A stretch of DNA of 64,000 bases, taken from assembly GCA_030248195.1 (NCBI GenBank), contig JASAND010026212.1:1-64000 (forward strand), read 5' to 3'. The translations under genes were made by a program, and so were the position numbers. Origin of the DNA: Trissonchulus latispiculum (lineage: Eukaryota; Nematoda; Enoplea; Enoplida; Ironidae). This document shows, in pieces, positions 1 through 10,289 of the stretch (positions are counted from its first letter, which is position 1; each line of letters begins with the position of its first letter). The notes under the pieces are model-generated. The model was not told the DNA's origin. It worked only from the letters and a program-made list of their open reading frames with translations, and made no database searches.

Positions 1-787
1 ATCATTGACAAAATCACGACCCCAAAAACCTCAACGTTTCGTTTAGATCTAGGGTAAGAGGGTTCCGATTATGTCCCGCATTGAGGTTACTTTGTGGCCA
101 AGATCTGAGACCATTTTCAGATTCTACGACCTTGAAAACCCCCTGGGTAAAGTTTTTCGAGCGAAAAATGACAATTTCGAAATTTGACCTATGGTCACCC
201 ATGGTTTCGGCCAAGGGTCAGCACGGACGATAAGAAATAGAGCAAAACTACGGTCATTTTTGGAATCTATGACCCCGAAAACCCCCTAGATAAAGTTTTT
301 CTAGCGAAAATAGACAACTTTGAAATTTGACCTTGGGTCCACCGTGGTTCCGGTTATGGGTCCCTTACAGCGTGGAGGTTAATTTCTAGGGGAAATCTGA
401 GGTCATTTTTGGATTCCCCGACCCAGAAAACCCCCTAGATAAAGTTTTCCGGGCACAAATGGACAATTTTGAAATTTGACCTTGGGTCCACCGTGGTTCC
501 GGTTATGGGTCCCTTACAGCGTGGAGGTTAATTTCCAGGGGAAATCTGAGGTCATTTTTGGATTCCCGACCCAGAAAACCCCCTAGATAAAGTTTTCCGG
601 GCACAAATGGACAATTTTGAAATTTGACCTTGGGTCGACCGTGGTTCCGGACACCTCCTCCACCACCTCCCCCCAACTCCACAACCCCAAAAACCTCCCC
701 CCAATTTTCCGCCACAACCTCCCCCCAATTTTCCTCCACAACCACCAACCCCCCCAAATCTACACCATTTTAGCACCCCTTACTACT
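1..787. repeat. Tandem-repeat block, copy A (direct repeat of 15691-16535)
   Basis: Degenerate monomers of about 142-150 bp, recognisable by a shared AACCCCCTAGATAAAG core near 138, 280, 429 and 577, run into a C-rich minisatellite (about 645-760). The whole block recurs in the same orientation at 15691-16535. It starts at the first base of the window, so it may extend further left. Glycine- and proline-rich ORFs across it are by-products of the C-rich tract. It could be a dispersed satellite or an LTR-like unit; no TG/CA ends are visible. Confidence 0.85.
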
Positions 788-829
788 CACTGCACCTTCG
801 GGTGATGATCATCACATTGTGATGTCTAA

Positions 830-2500
830 TGCAGCAAACAACAAACAACAACAACAACAACAAGAGCAACTGAGATCTCTTCTTCCTCAGTTTCAAAACA
901 GATTTTCAGAGGACGATAAGGACGTTGGAAAAACCACCGTCATCGCACATTGAATCGATACAGGGAGTTCTCCTCCGATTAAGCTTCAGCACTATCGTGA
1001 ACCTGAAGCACGTAAGAAAATTATAAGTGACAACATAGAAGCAATGCTTGAGCGGTACGTAATCAGTCCGTGTACAAGTCCATGGACGGCACCCGTAGTT
1101 ATTGTCAAAAGAAGGACGGTTCAGATCGGTTTTGTATCGATTTTCTTCGTTTGAATGACGTCACGCGCAAATATTTGCATCCCATTCCACGTGTTGACGA
1201 ATCCCTGGATGCCCTAGGTGCGGCAAAGTACATGCCTAGACCTCTGTTCCGGCTATTGGCAAATTCCAATGGCTGAAGAGGATAAGGAGAAGACGGCATT
1301 TATTTGCCAGAGCAGGTTATACCATTTTAATGTCATGCCTTTTGGGCTGGGCAACGCCGCAGCAACATTCCAGAGGATGATGCAATTTGTGTTAAGAGGT
1401 CTTCGGTGGAAAACCTGTTTAGTTTACATCGACGACATCATAATTTATTCAGCTACGTTTGAAGACCATTTAGTTCGTCTAAGAGAAGTTCTAACCAGGT
1501 TACGGGATGCTAACCTCAAGTTAAAGAGCAAGAAATGTCTATTTTGTCAAGAACAAGTCGTTTACTAAGGTCATTTAGTTTCTAGGAATGGATTCGAAAC
1601 TGACCCTTCTAAATTAGCTGCAGTGCGCAAGTTCCCAACTCCGAAGTCGAAGAAAGAAGTTCACAGTTTCATCGGATTGGCATCTTATTATCGGCACCTT
1701 ATTCCAAGGCTTTCTGAGAAAGTTGCTTGTTTGAATAAACTTTAAAAGCAGACTCTGAATATGTTTAGAGTGCTGAATGTCAGCAGGCGTTCGGCTATGT
1801 TAAGCAAACATCGCTGAGTAAACCTGTGCTGAGTCCACCTGAGTTCGGTTTGATTTTGTAGTTTTCAATGATGCAAGCGAGAATAGACTAGGAGCTGTTT
1901 TGTCACAAGTAAGGATGGTATACAGCACGTAGTGTCCTATGCCAGCAGATCTATACGGCCGTCGGAAAGAAATTATTCCACCATTGAGAAAGAGGCTTTG
2001 GCCATTCACTGGGCCGTTGATGAAAACTTTAGGCTATACCTTTACGGCGTCGATTTAAAGTTGTGACAGGTCATTGTCCTTTACAGTGGCTTAATTCTAT
2101 TAAGAATCCTCGAGGTAGGCTTGCTAGATGGGCCATGGATTTGGGACAGTATGACATCACTGAAATTCAGTGTAGACGTGGCTCCTCTAATAGCAATCCT
2201 GTCCATGAATCCCATTGCCTCAGCTATCTATGTTGAACAAATAGGCGGGCTGTCGTTGCAGGAGGTCAGAGATGCACAAGATCAGAGATGCTGATGACTA
2301 CTGCAAGGATACTTCTAGGACCTTAGAAACGGGAGAAGCGACGATTTCTGCATAGTAGAAGATCTATTGTATAAGTTCAGTAGAAGGCAGAAGTCACGTC
2401 GCTTAGTAGTACCCTCAAGTCTGCGGACGCGTATGTTGGAGCAGTGTCACAGCTCTCTATTGGCCGGTCACTTTGGTTCAAAATGCACTTTGGCAAGGAT
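830..2500 (+). pseudogene. Ty3/gypsy pol remnant (RT, RNase H, start of integrase)
   Basis: Remains of a retrotransposon polyprotein. In order: a spacer before RT after a CAA-rich stretch; RT with SPWTAPVV, KKKDGSDRFCIDF, SGYWQIPM, MPFGLGNAAATFQ and the catalytic YIDD of CLVYIDDIIIY (about 1420-1445); the connection region FIGLASYYRHLIP; RNase H with VVFNDAS and [12 protein letters not shown]; and the start of an integrase HHCC-type zinc domain (LLAGHFGSKCTL). Reading is broken near 1225-1250, by a stop at 1566 and by shifts near 1745 and 1860-2060, so no functional protein is possible. The integrase core is missing because homology stops at about 2500, where a foldback element begins. The order RT-RNase H-integrase identifies Ty3/gypsy rather than Ty1/copia. 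Confidence 0.93.
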
Positions 2501-2534
2501 TTGACCGCCTTTGGCCGCCGATTTTAAATTTTAG

Positions 2535-2855
2535 TTTGGTAAGGGAGGACCAAAGGGAACCGAAAACTTTTTTGAAAAACATTTTCCTGAAAATTTGCAT
2601 ACAGGGATTTCGATTTTAGGGGCGCTGAACACGAATTTGAAATCCGTTTTTCGAATCAGATTTTGTTAGTTTAGTATATGAATCTACATGTTAAGCTTAC
2701 AACGTTAGCTTATACTGAACTAACGAAAAGCTAAAAAAATCGAAAAACGAATTTCAGATTTGATCTCAGCGCCCCTGAAAACCTCAGTATGCAAGTTTTC
2801 AGCAATATGTTTTTTCAAAAAATTTTTCGGTTTCCCTTGGTCCTCAATTACCAAA
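2535..2855. mobile_element. Foldback MITE-like element
   Basis: Inverted repeat: TTTGGTAAGGGAGGACCAAA at the left is mirrored at the right as a reverse complement ending TTACCAAA. The arms extend about 120 bp and include a mirrored GGGGCGCTGA / TCAGCGCCCC pair. It has no coding capacity. It interrupts or abuts the gypsy pol remnant. No clean target duplication was found. Confidence 0.75.
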
Positions 2856-3188
2856 ATAAAAATAAAAATTATTTATAATTTTAAAATTTGCGAATTCATC
2901 AGCCTCCAGTATGCACCCATACAAAATTTCTAAATGATTCTAATCTGGAAACTGTAACAGCATCCTGTAGAACCTCACCACAGTAACGTAATTGTAATGA
3001 GGTTTTGTCCACAAAATGTGCACTTTTCTAAGGTGTGCATCTGCCATGCACGTCTTTTCCTGCCAGCAAAATTTGATGCGTCTGCCCGAGTAGTGGACAT
3101 CAGTGCACATCTTTTAAGGCTCAAGTGTGCGTCTGCCTTAGTATCGCCTTTCATTCATTCATTCACACCTGTTGGCTTATTTTTGATT

Positions 3189-3260
3189 AAGGGGGAGGAA
3201 TTGTAGCGTAGAGGAACTCAAAAAACTAAAAACAGTTTACACTCTGAGTTGTCATCACAG
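3189..3260 (+). other. Putative polypurine tract and start of a 3' LTR
   Basis: The purine run AAGGGGGAGGAA (3189-3200) is followed one base later by TGTAGCG, the usual arrangement of polypurine tract then TG at the start of a 3' LTR in Ty3/gypsy elements. It lies downstream of the pol remnant in the same orientation, so it may be the end of the same element. The LTR end could not be located. Confidence 0.5.
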
Positions 3261-6130
3261 ACTATACCATATCTTGTCTTGTACTGAGCTATGATCCTAA
3301 ACTGAGGAGTTTTGATGTGATCTTATTGATTAGCTGTGACTAGTATAGGTTTTTTGTGTTAGCATTGGCATGGGCACACAAATTTCGCTATATTCAATCC
3401 TTCTTTAGCCTGAACTAAGAATGGCAACCACGTCCACTGACACTCTTTCTTTAAACATTGAACGGATGGGATCAAATTAATTCAAAACTAAAGAAACAGG
3501 ACCTTGGATTGAACGGATCGGGTTTTAATGATGCCAGCTAATCGATTAAATTCCATGCTATCTCCTTAACCCACCTAGAATAAAATTTCCACAGACGTCT
3601 GCTTCTTTAATACCTCTTCGGATTGAAAAGTCAACGAGTTAGTGTAAATAGGGCCCGTTTAATCGCTGTTTTTATTAAAGATTAGTTTTAATTCGCCTAG
3701 TTCATATTTAACTGGCTTTTGATCCTGGCAATGCTGCGCGGATTAAACAGATTAATATCAGCCCGCTTAAATTGACTGATTGAACATGGTTGCAGGTATT
3801 AAATTAGAATAATTCAATAACAAGTTAAATAAACTAAAGGAATAGATTAATCTAAATAATTTAATGTATTAAGATATAATAATTCGATGCAGTTAAGCTT
3901 AATACGTTTAAACTAACAATACAAAAACAGGACTTAAAGCTTTAAACACACGGATCCCTTTCATCCGCAAAACCTGACCGCTTGGATTTTCAAAGAAACA
4001 GGGCCATTGATTTCGTCTACCTATGGGATGTAAATACTGAACATTCAATCCCAAACAAGAATAATCTTGCCCAAGCCGCAACTTGCTCAAACAACTAAAA
4101 CAACAACAGCAGCATCGGCAGCCGAATTATTAAAACAGTTTAAGGCCAGTTTAATGTTTGGCTTGTGACGACTTTATTTATAAAATGCAGTATCGTTTTT
4201 TAAAGCTGAGTATACTCTTCAGACATAGTCAAGTAATCTGTCTAACGCCCTTCATGGTACGGAAATGCAAAAACTAAACCGTTCGGTGTTGCTGTAAACA
4301 TTGGTAATTAGCTACTGTTGCTTTGTGTGAGCACTTCAATGAACGTTTTCTAAATCTAGTTAGCCTTCCGATGTCGACGGCATCAATAGTGAGTGACCAA
4401 AGCTAAAAGACAGTTTGTTCTCCTTGTCCGAAGATCGAATTTGGAATCCAGTGGACGTAATGGGCTACACACTTCAATTCAATTCAATTTACATCAATTC
4501 CTTCTTCCTTCAATTCCTTCAATTCCCGAAACTTGGATTCTCAATCTGTATAATTTAATACAATATAATTAATAAATTGTCCACTTGCGCCAACGAGTAT
4601 GAACGCACCTTAAACACTTTACCATCAACTGTTAATGATAGCGTTTCGTGAAAACAAAATAGACAAGAAAAACAATTGGGGGATATGTCAATATAACTTT
4701 GTCTATATTGAACGTCTTTCAGCTGGTCTACCTCCATCAAATACTCTTTCAATTACCCTCAGATAAATTACGAAATGAATGTTTATGTTGGTGAACATAT
4801 GTGTGACATGATTATTCTATGACGACATTTCTAACTTTATTTGTTTTCTTCCTAAAACAGAAATCGGAGCCGTGTACTGCCCAGGACAAATTGGGTTATA
4901 TCTCCACCAAAGAATGTTCAACTTTGATAATGATAACCTATGCGACCAAAACAATATAACGAGTTTTGAAGGGGCAGTTTCATAAAAATAGACTATCATT
5001 CTAGTGCTACTGAGCTGGATCTCGCAGGACCAGTGCTAATCGGGAGTGAAGGTGTTCCATGAACATAGTGCAGAAAATGGCTTATAAACGATTTATTAAA
5101 ACACCCTCTGGTCATGCAATTTTAAACAGTCTAGCACTTACCATGTTAATGTCATCTTTAATGGGTTACTAAATCCTGACAAGCACTCCAGATGGCATTA
5201 AATGCAGCACTATCAATTTTCTGAAAGATCAAATCCAAATCTGGTCCTGAAGTTTCATTGAATTTATCTATATAGATTTTTAAGCTAAACAATACGACAT
5301 AGCGTTATTTGTATCTTTAACATGACTACATAGCGTTATTTGTATCGTTATCTTATCGGTTCAGAAAGCATATCCAGTCAAATATATTTTGAAACATTGC
5401 TTTTTAACTCATGTCGGAAATTCTAGCATTGTGGTCGCAAAAAATCCGGCCATAAAGATGAGGTTCACAACGAAACTATAGATAATTGACTGCTCTCGCA
5501 ACAATGCCAAACTACGCCCAATGTTTGCATGTTAATGAGATTTGGGAGCTAGACCTTGTATAACCACTGTATAACCGCCCAGGGTTACCTTCCAAGCATT
5601 GTCATAACTAGCTTGAAGATAGGTGTTTATAATTTCTTTTTCCGAGAAAGTGTTTTCCCAGAACATCCAAAGACTGTGCCAGTGAAATATGCTCAAGTCA
5701 AAGCTTTTTGCCAATTCGACAGGGTTACCGTTTCCGCTTAGCACAAACCCTAACTTGGAGCAATCTCAGCTGTTAAAATTTAAATAAGTTATAGCAATTT
5801 TGGTTATATTTGTTCAGCGAAAATTCACTCGCAGTGCAGTTCAAGTACAAGTACGCAAGTACCACCTTACGGGTTTATGAATCACTTGACTTGTAACTTG
5901 CACACGCAAGTTGCAACACGCATATGCAAATTGTAAGCTTCACGTTTTGTTAAACTGGCCACCATTTGACTTAACTTCAACTTTAACTTCATCTTTAACA
6001 GTAAAAGACTTAAGTTCTCGGATTGCACAGCCTCGAGTAGAGAAGACTTAGAGCTGATCTTTCCAATGTTTTCGGATTATTAGAGGTTTAGATAGGATCA
6101 AATTTTCGGACTATTTTACTTACAGGCATA
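3261..6130. other. Unassigned AT-rich DNA
   Basis: No convincing coding region on either strand. It holds short CAATT-rich repeats near 4480-4530 and a tandem 32-bp duplication containing ACATAGCGTTATTTGTATC near 5297-5355. At 5830-5940 there is a run of mirrored ACTTGC/GCAAGT words, giving foldback potential. Confidence 0.6.
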
Positions 6131-6139
6131 ACAGAGGAT

Positions 6140-6496
6140 TAAGGGGTCATAACTTTGTGCTGGGGTTCCAAAGTTTCGCAAGGATGATAAGAAATGTTTT
6201 CGGCAGTAGAGATGCCAAAGTATGGAATAGTTTTCCGTCTGAACTTGTGATTTCAACATCGTTACAAGCGTTCAAGGCCAAGCTTAAAACTGTTGACCTT
6301 AAAGCATTTTGTAAAGTATTTTAGTGGTTTCAGCATGTACTTGTAGGTGTGCTGCTTGTTTTAATTGACAGTACAAATTTTACCTGACTGACTGTTTGGA
6401 TACACGTTGTTGTTGACAACTCTGTGTAATCCTGTTTAGTAACGTTTTATCACTAATTTGTGTTATTTGACTGAATAAATCCTTTTGTTGTTGTTG
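6140..6496 (+). pseudogene. LINE 3' end (non-LTR retrotransposon, Jockey/CR1-like)
   Basis: The last ~50 codons of a non-LTR retrotransposon ORF2 read without a break to a TAG at about 6322. They contain FGSRDAKVWNSFPSEL and SLQAFKAKLKT, the typical extreme C-terminus following reverse transcriptase in Jockey/CR1-type LINEs. A short 3' UTR follows, then AATAAA (6474-6479) and a (TTG)n tail at about 6486-6496. The body of the element is absent, as expected for 5' truncation. Clade assignment is tentative. Confidence 0.75.
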
Positions 6497-6499
6497 CTA

Positions 6500-7150
6500 A
6501 CCCCGTACTAGTTGAAGCAGTCTGCGAACACCAGCCAACCCGGTTATTTTTTGGGGTAGCCTCATTTGGTAGCCAACACAAATCTTGGCGCCCTTTCATG
6601 ATAACAGTAAATAATAAATATGTAGTAAAAACGAAGTCTAAAAATCCACAATGAAAAAAACTAATACGAACAAGCTACTTTGCATGGACGGGCTGCCGCT
6701 TACATTTTTCTTCTTCTAAACGTGATAACTCAATGTTCTTACACTATGATATCTTGTGACAACATTTTATTTACTCAAGGTAAGCATTCGAACGATGCCC
6801 AGATTGAGAAAATTTCAATTTTGCTCCATTTCGAGACATCGAGTATTTTTCGTTGCGCAAGCCAGCCTGTCAAATTTTTTTACATTCTTAGGTTTTGTTC
6901 CTTTAACAAATTTTATTTCGCTGCCTTTAGAACTTTCGAACGATACCGATATGACCCGTTCGAACAGTGGATCTGTAACATAGGTTATGAAAATTCATCC
7001 ATACCATACTCAACTAATCTGAGTAGCCCTCGATATCATACTTTCAATCCGCATTCAGGTTTGCACACAAGTTTTGGATTGTTCATTAATCACCTTTATT
7101 AGCTACTCTAATATCTGAATTTTCAACACATTACAACACTGTGAGAGCAG
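6500..7150. other. Unassigned DNA upstream of the Hint exon's 3' end
   Basis: A 140-codon open frame (6680-7102, plus) has AT-driven composition (many F, S, Y) and no recognisable motif. I see nothing else. Confidence 0.4.
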
Positions 7151-7152
7151 AT

Positions 7153-7796
7153 CTAGCAGGATAGTTCCACACCAAGGTTTCCAATCCAATCAAAAATTCC
7201 ATGGTTTGCGTCTGCTTCCAAAAATGTGTCCTGTACAGTCTGTTGTTTCTTTTCAGAAAGTTTGTAGTAGTTTGAAAACAATAAGTGAGCTCTTTGATGA
7301 TGAATGAAGGAGTAGGACGATACCGTAATATTATTTACAATTAAAGTTCCTTCACGAGTCACCGGGCTGTACAATCCAACCATAATTTTATGGCGAATTT
7401 CGATCACTTTCTCAGGGATGACTTCATTTTCGAAACCAAACTGGGACCGGAATAGACACATCCCTTCCCTGATTTCAGAGGCTGGCAGGGAATCCAGAAG
7501 CTTCAGATCGTCGACCTGGCACAGAGAGGATACAATAACTTGATGCTCCGGAGTTAGAGTGACCTTTGTCCCGGACTCAAGCATAATCTCCAGCCCCAGG
7601 GTTTGACGCTCATTTGGTCTGTGAAAGTGGAACGTAACAGGTGACCAGAGTAGTTGACCCTGATCATCAACTGCCAAAATTTGATTTCCAATCTGCACAT
7701 GTCGAACTTCCATCAAACCGAATCTCGTCAATACGTGGTCCTGTCCATGAATACAGGCACCACCATTGGCAGGAGTGCATCCCCCATCGGCGTAGC
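7153..7796 (-). CDS. Hint/Hog-domain protein, terminal exon
   Basis: The exon encodes a nearly complete Hint (hedgehog/intein autoprocessing) domain. After a Gly/Cys-rich lead (GGCTPANGGAC), the presumed nucleophile Cys sits in GGACIHGQDHVLT. It is followed by MEVRHVQIGNQILAVD, a TPEH sequence fitting the Hint TxxH catalytic motif, and GLYSPVTREGTLIVN followed by SSYSFIHHQRAH, a pattern characteristic of animal Hog domains. Known Hog domains cleave their own chain at the Cys, and in Hedgehog they attach cholesterol to the N-terminal part; the substrate here is unknown. The reading frame opens at an acceptor-like TTTCAG (intron end at 7797) with an in-frame stop just inside the intron. It ends at TAA/TAG-type stop 7153-7155. 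N-terminal exons should lie at higher coordinates but were not found, so I cannot say whether it is Hedgehog proper or a Hog-only protein. Confidence 0.85.
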
Positions 7797-7809
7797 CTGA
7801 AACTACTTT

Positions 7810-8960
7810 GTGATAAATCTGTCGAAATTATTTGAGCTGTTAAACCTGTTAAAAATGGCTGCATAATAATTACAAGTCAATTGTAACTTCACAACAATTG
7901 TTGTCATACCAATAGTCTACCCGAGATTATGAGAGCTTAGCTTAGCACATGAAAGTCATTAGAGCTACATAAAACCACCAAGAGTTTATAATAGGAAGAG
8001 TAAGGCACTCAACTCCTCCTAAGCTTGCAATATGCTCAAAGCATTAAGGCCGAAATCTCATGGGGCGTGATTTTCAGCCTGTAAACATACAAAGCTGGCA
8101 TTTTTCAAAAACGAACGTTTTTGAAAAATTAAATACTTAAACTTCAGTTAGCTAAATCCTACAGCAATTTTTATATGATTATGTCTCGTAGAATGATGTC
8201 TGTTTATCACACATACATATAACACATACAAAACGGTAACGCTGCGCTGCGTTATAACGAGAGTTGATAGCGTTAGCACAGTTTCTGAATACTGCTGTGA
8301 TGACATTTACATCAAGAAAATGAGGTAAACGCGGGCCAGCAGGCGGATCCACGAAGGATACAAGGCATTAATCATAAAGAAATAACGAAAAACGCCTGCC
8401 TGCAGTCACTAAGGCCGAAGCCTTAGTCCGAACAGGGGAGACCCAATGGGCGCTGTGAGCGCTCTTACCCAGAAAGAACTAGTCTCTGGATGTCTGGACT
8501 GGAACTTGCCTGGTTGTCCAAGATGAGGACAACCAGCTCGGCTCTATCTGTGCTGCAACATAGACAGAGAAGGTTTTATCAAAACCTCTGGGCTGTGGTA
8601 TGGAAAAAGAGGGGACTGCGGTGGCCCGCGGATCTCCGTAGAGATACAAACAGCCTTTATATAAAAAAAAAAACACACGCACGTAAAAAACAAACAAAAA
8701 AATTAATAAAATATGTAAAGAAACGGGTTTCGGTTAGGTAATGCTTTTAGTCAATTTGGGTACTGAGAGGTCTCTTGCACTTCTCAATTCTCAAACTTCA
8801 AACTTCAATCTCTCAGCCCTTTCTAATTGTACAAGTTTGGGGGTCGGGCAAACTTGTTCTGGACAATTTAACAGTCAGAGCACTGGTGAAATGGCTCAAT
8901 ATTGCGTAAACTGAGCGCTGGTTAAATGGCTCAGGAAGTCAAGACAATCTACCTTAAGTT
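7810..8960. other. Unassigned DNA, possible intron of the Hint gene
   Basis: No exon recognised. It contains a perfect hairpin at 8101-8128 (13-bp arms TTTTTCAAAAACG with a 2-nt loop), a GC-richer island at 8390-8640 ending in an A-rich tract (possible retroposon tail at 8661-8706), and a duplicated ATGGCTCA phrase (8876-8935). Confidence 0.4.
8101..8128. repeat. Perfect short hairpin
   Basis: Arms TTTTTCAAAAACG and CGTTTTTGAAAAA are separated by AA. The function is not apparent. Confidence 0.8.
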
Positions 8961-8965
8961 ACCTA

Positions 8966-9010
8966 ATAATTAGTTGACCGCTCAACGGAACTTTGAGGTC
9001 AACTAATTAT
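8966..9010. repeat. 14-bp perfect inverted repeat
   Basis: ATAATTAGTTGACC at 8966-8979 pairs with GGTCAACTAATTAT at 8997-9010, leaving a 17-nt loop. It could be a stem-loop or a paired binding site. Confidence 0.8.
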
Positions 9011-9660
9011 CCTACTTAAACAAGGCTTCCGTAACTAAAACTCTGGTCCACCTTGTTCTCAAATCAAGTCCCGAATCTGATATAGACAAAACAGTGTGAG
9101 AATAGTCAATTTACAATTTACTGGGCTAATCCACTTTGCACTGGAATACTTACAAGAATACGACAACAGAAAAGTTTCACAGATTCAATGGTCTCAAACG
9201 ATATGATTCACGGACCTAACTTTTGCAGACATTCAATAAGAAACAGACTCAACGCAGATCAATATTGTTTTAACTACTCGTGTTGCACCGGTGATTTACC
9301 TTGGATCCGAGAGAAAATCCGAATAAGTGAAATACAGAAAATACAGGCAAATGCAGGTTCAAACGTGACAGGGTGAGAGTGAGGTGACACAAGGAAATAA
9401 CGGACTGGACTCGCAAACGTAGAACAGGCACAATCGGCCACTGACAAATCACACAGAATCAACACTGGCGTATCAGCCACAAACAGAACTCAAGCCACTC
9501 TCTGGGCACAACCTGACTTCACAACAGTCAACCTCAAAACTGATTGGAGTTGGGGTTCAGTCACCTTCTCCCCTCTCAGCCCTGTCCACGTGAAATTCTG
9601 CCGTTTTCGGTCCTTTTTAAGTCTTTTGATTTCAAGGCTAACTGTACGAAAGAAAAGGCA

Positions 9661-9683
9661 TACGTCATGATAAGCATGACGTA
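9661..9683. promoter_or_regulatory. Palindromic CRE/ATF-type site
   Basis: TACGTCAT and ATGACGTA face each other across a 7-nt spacer, giving two TGACGT/ACGTCA half-sites of the kind bound by bZIP (CREB/ATF) factors. On the minus strand a TTAAAAAG box lies about 45 bp downstream (near 9613-9620), followed by CACGTG at 9588-9593. Together with the candidate LTR start at 10273 this resembles an LTR U3 promoter read leftwards. Binding is an inference. Confidence 0.4.
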
Positions 9684-10136
9684 TGAGATTGCTTTTGGGC
9701 CCATGGGGCTCCATGGGGCTCCCCAAATTTCCAACTTAAGACGATTAACCCCACTTTTGGAATCTGAACCTTTTAGGAGAAAAACAGGGCAATTAACCGG
9801 TGATTTCAAGCAAACAAGAACATTAGTTTCACAAAGCAGTGCAGTGCAGTTCAGACAAAGGACGAATAATAGTTTAACACATAATGTCCTGAACACACAA
9901 CACACAAATTGGTTAGTCCAAACCACAAGAGCGGAACTGACAATAATAAAAAGCTGACGAGTTATGTCAAAATAAAAAGCTGACAAGTTATTTCAAACAA
10001 GCATTTTGTTAAGTTAATAACAAGCATGTCGTTATGTGGGTTCACAAAAAGAGCATTTCTTTAGATTAGTTCACAATGATTTTTTCACAATCCTTCACAG
10101 TAATCACACAGAGTCAAGAGTTTGAAAACAGAGAAG

Positions 10137-10196
10137 AACAAAGACAAAAACAGTCGAACAAAGACAAAAACAGTCGAACAAAGACAAAAACAGTCA
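10137..10196. repeat. 20-bp tandem repeat, three copies
   Basis: AACAAAGACAAAAACAGTCG occurs three times in succession; the third copy ends in A instead of G. Confidence 0.95.
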
Positions 10197-10224
10197 TTTT
10201 TTAGCCAATTTGAGCCTCTGGGCT

Positions 10225-10284
10225 AAGAATGAATTTTTCTTGCCCTTAAGAATGAATTTTTCTTGCCCTTACACTCTCCACCGC
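10225..10284 (-). other. Candidate polypurine tract and LTR start (minus strand)
   Basis: On the minus strand GCGGTGGAGAG (10284-10274) is followed directly by TGTAAGGGCAAG, resembling a polypurine tract and LTR start. The first part of the presumed LTR carries a 23-bp tandem duplication (10225-10247 and 10248-10270). A related CACCGCAAAA word recurs at about 11178-11188. No second LTR was found, so this may be a solo or truncated LTR. Confidence 0.4.
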
Positions 10285-10289
10285 AAAAA

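Noticed and set aside
503..805. Gly-rich and Pro-rich ORFs (also 16236-16565)
   Set aside because: They come from the C-rich minisatellite and are present on both strands.
8400..8640. Possible 5S rRNA or snRNA gene in a GC-richer island
   Set aside because: No internal control region, Sm site or matching secondary structure could be recognised.
10137..10196. Possible CRISPR-like repeat
   Set aside because: The units are directly adjacent with no spacers; it is a simple tandem repeat in a eukaryotic context.
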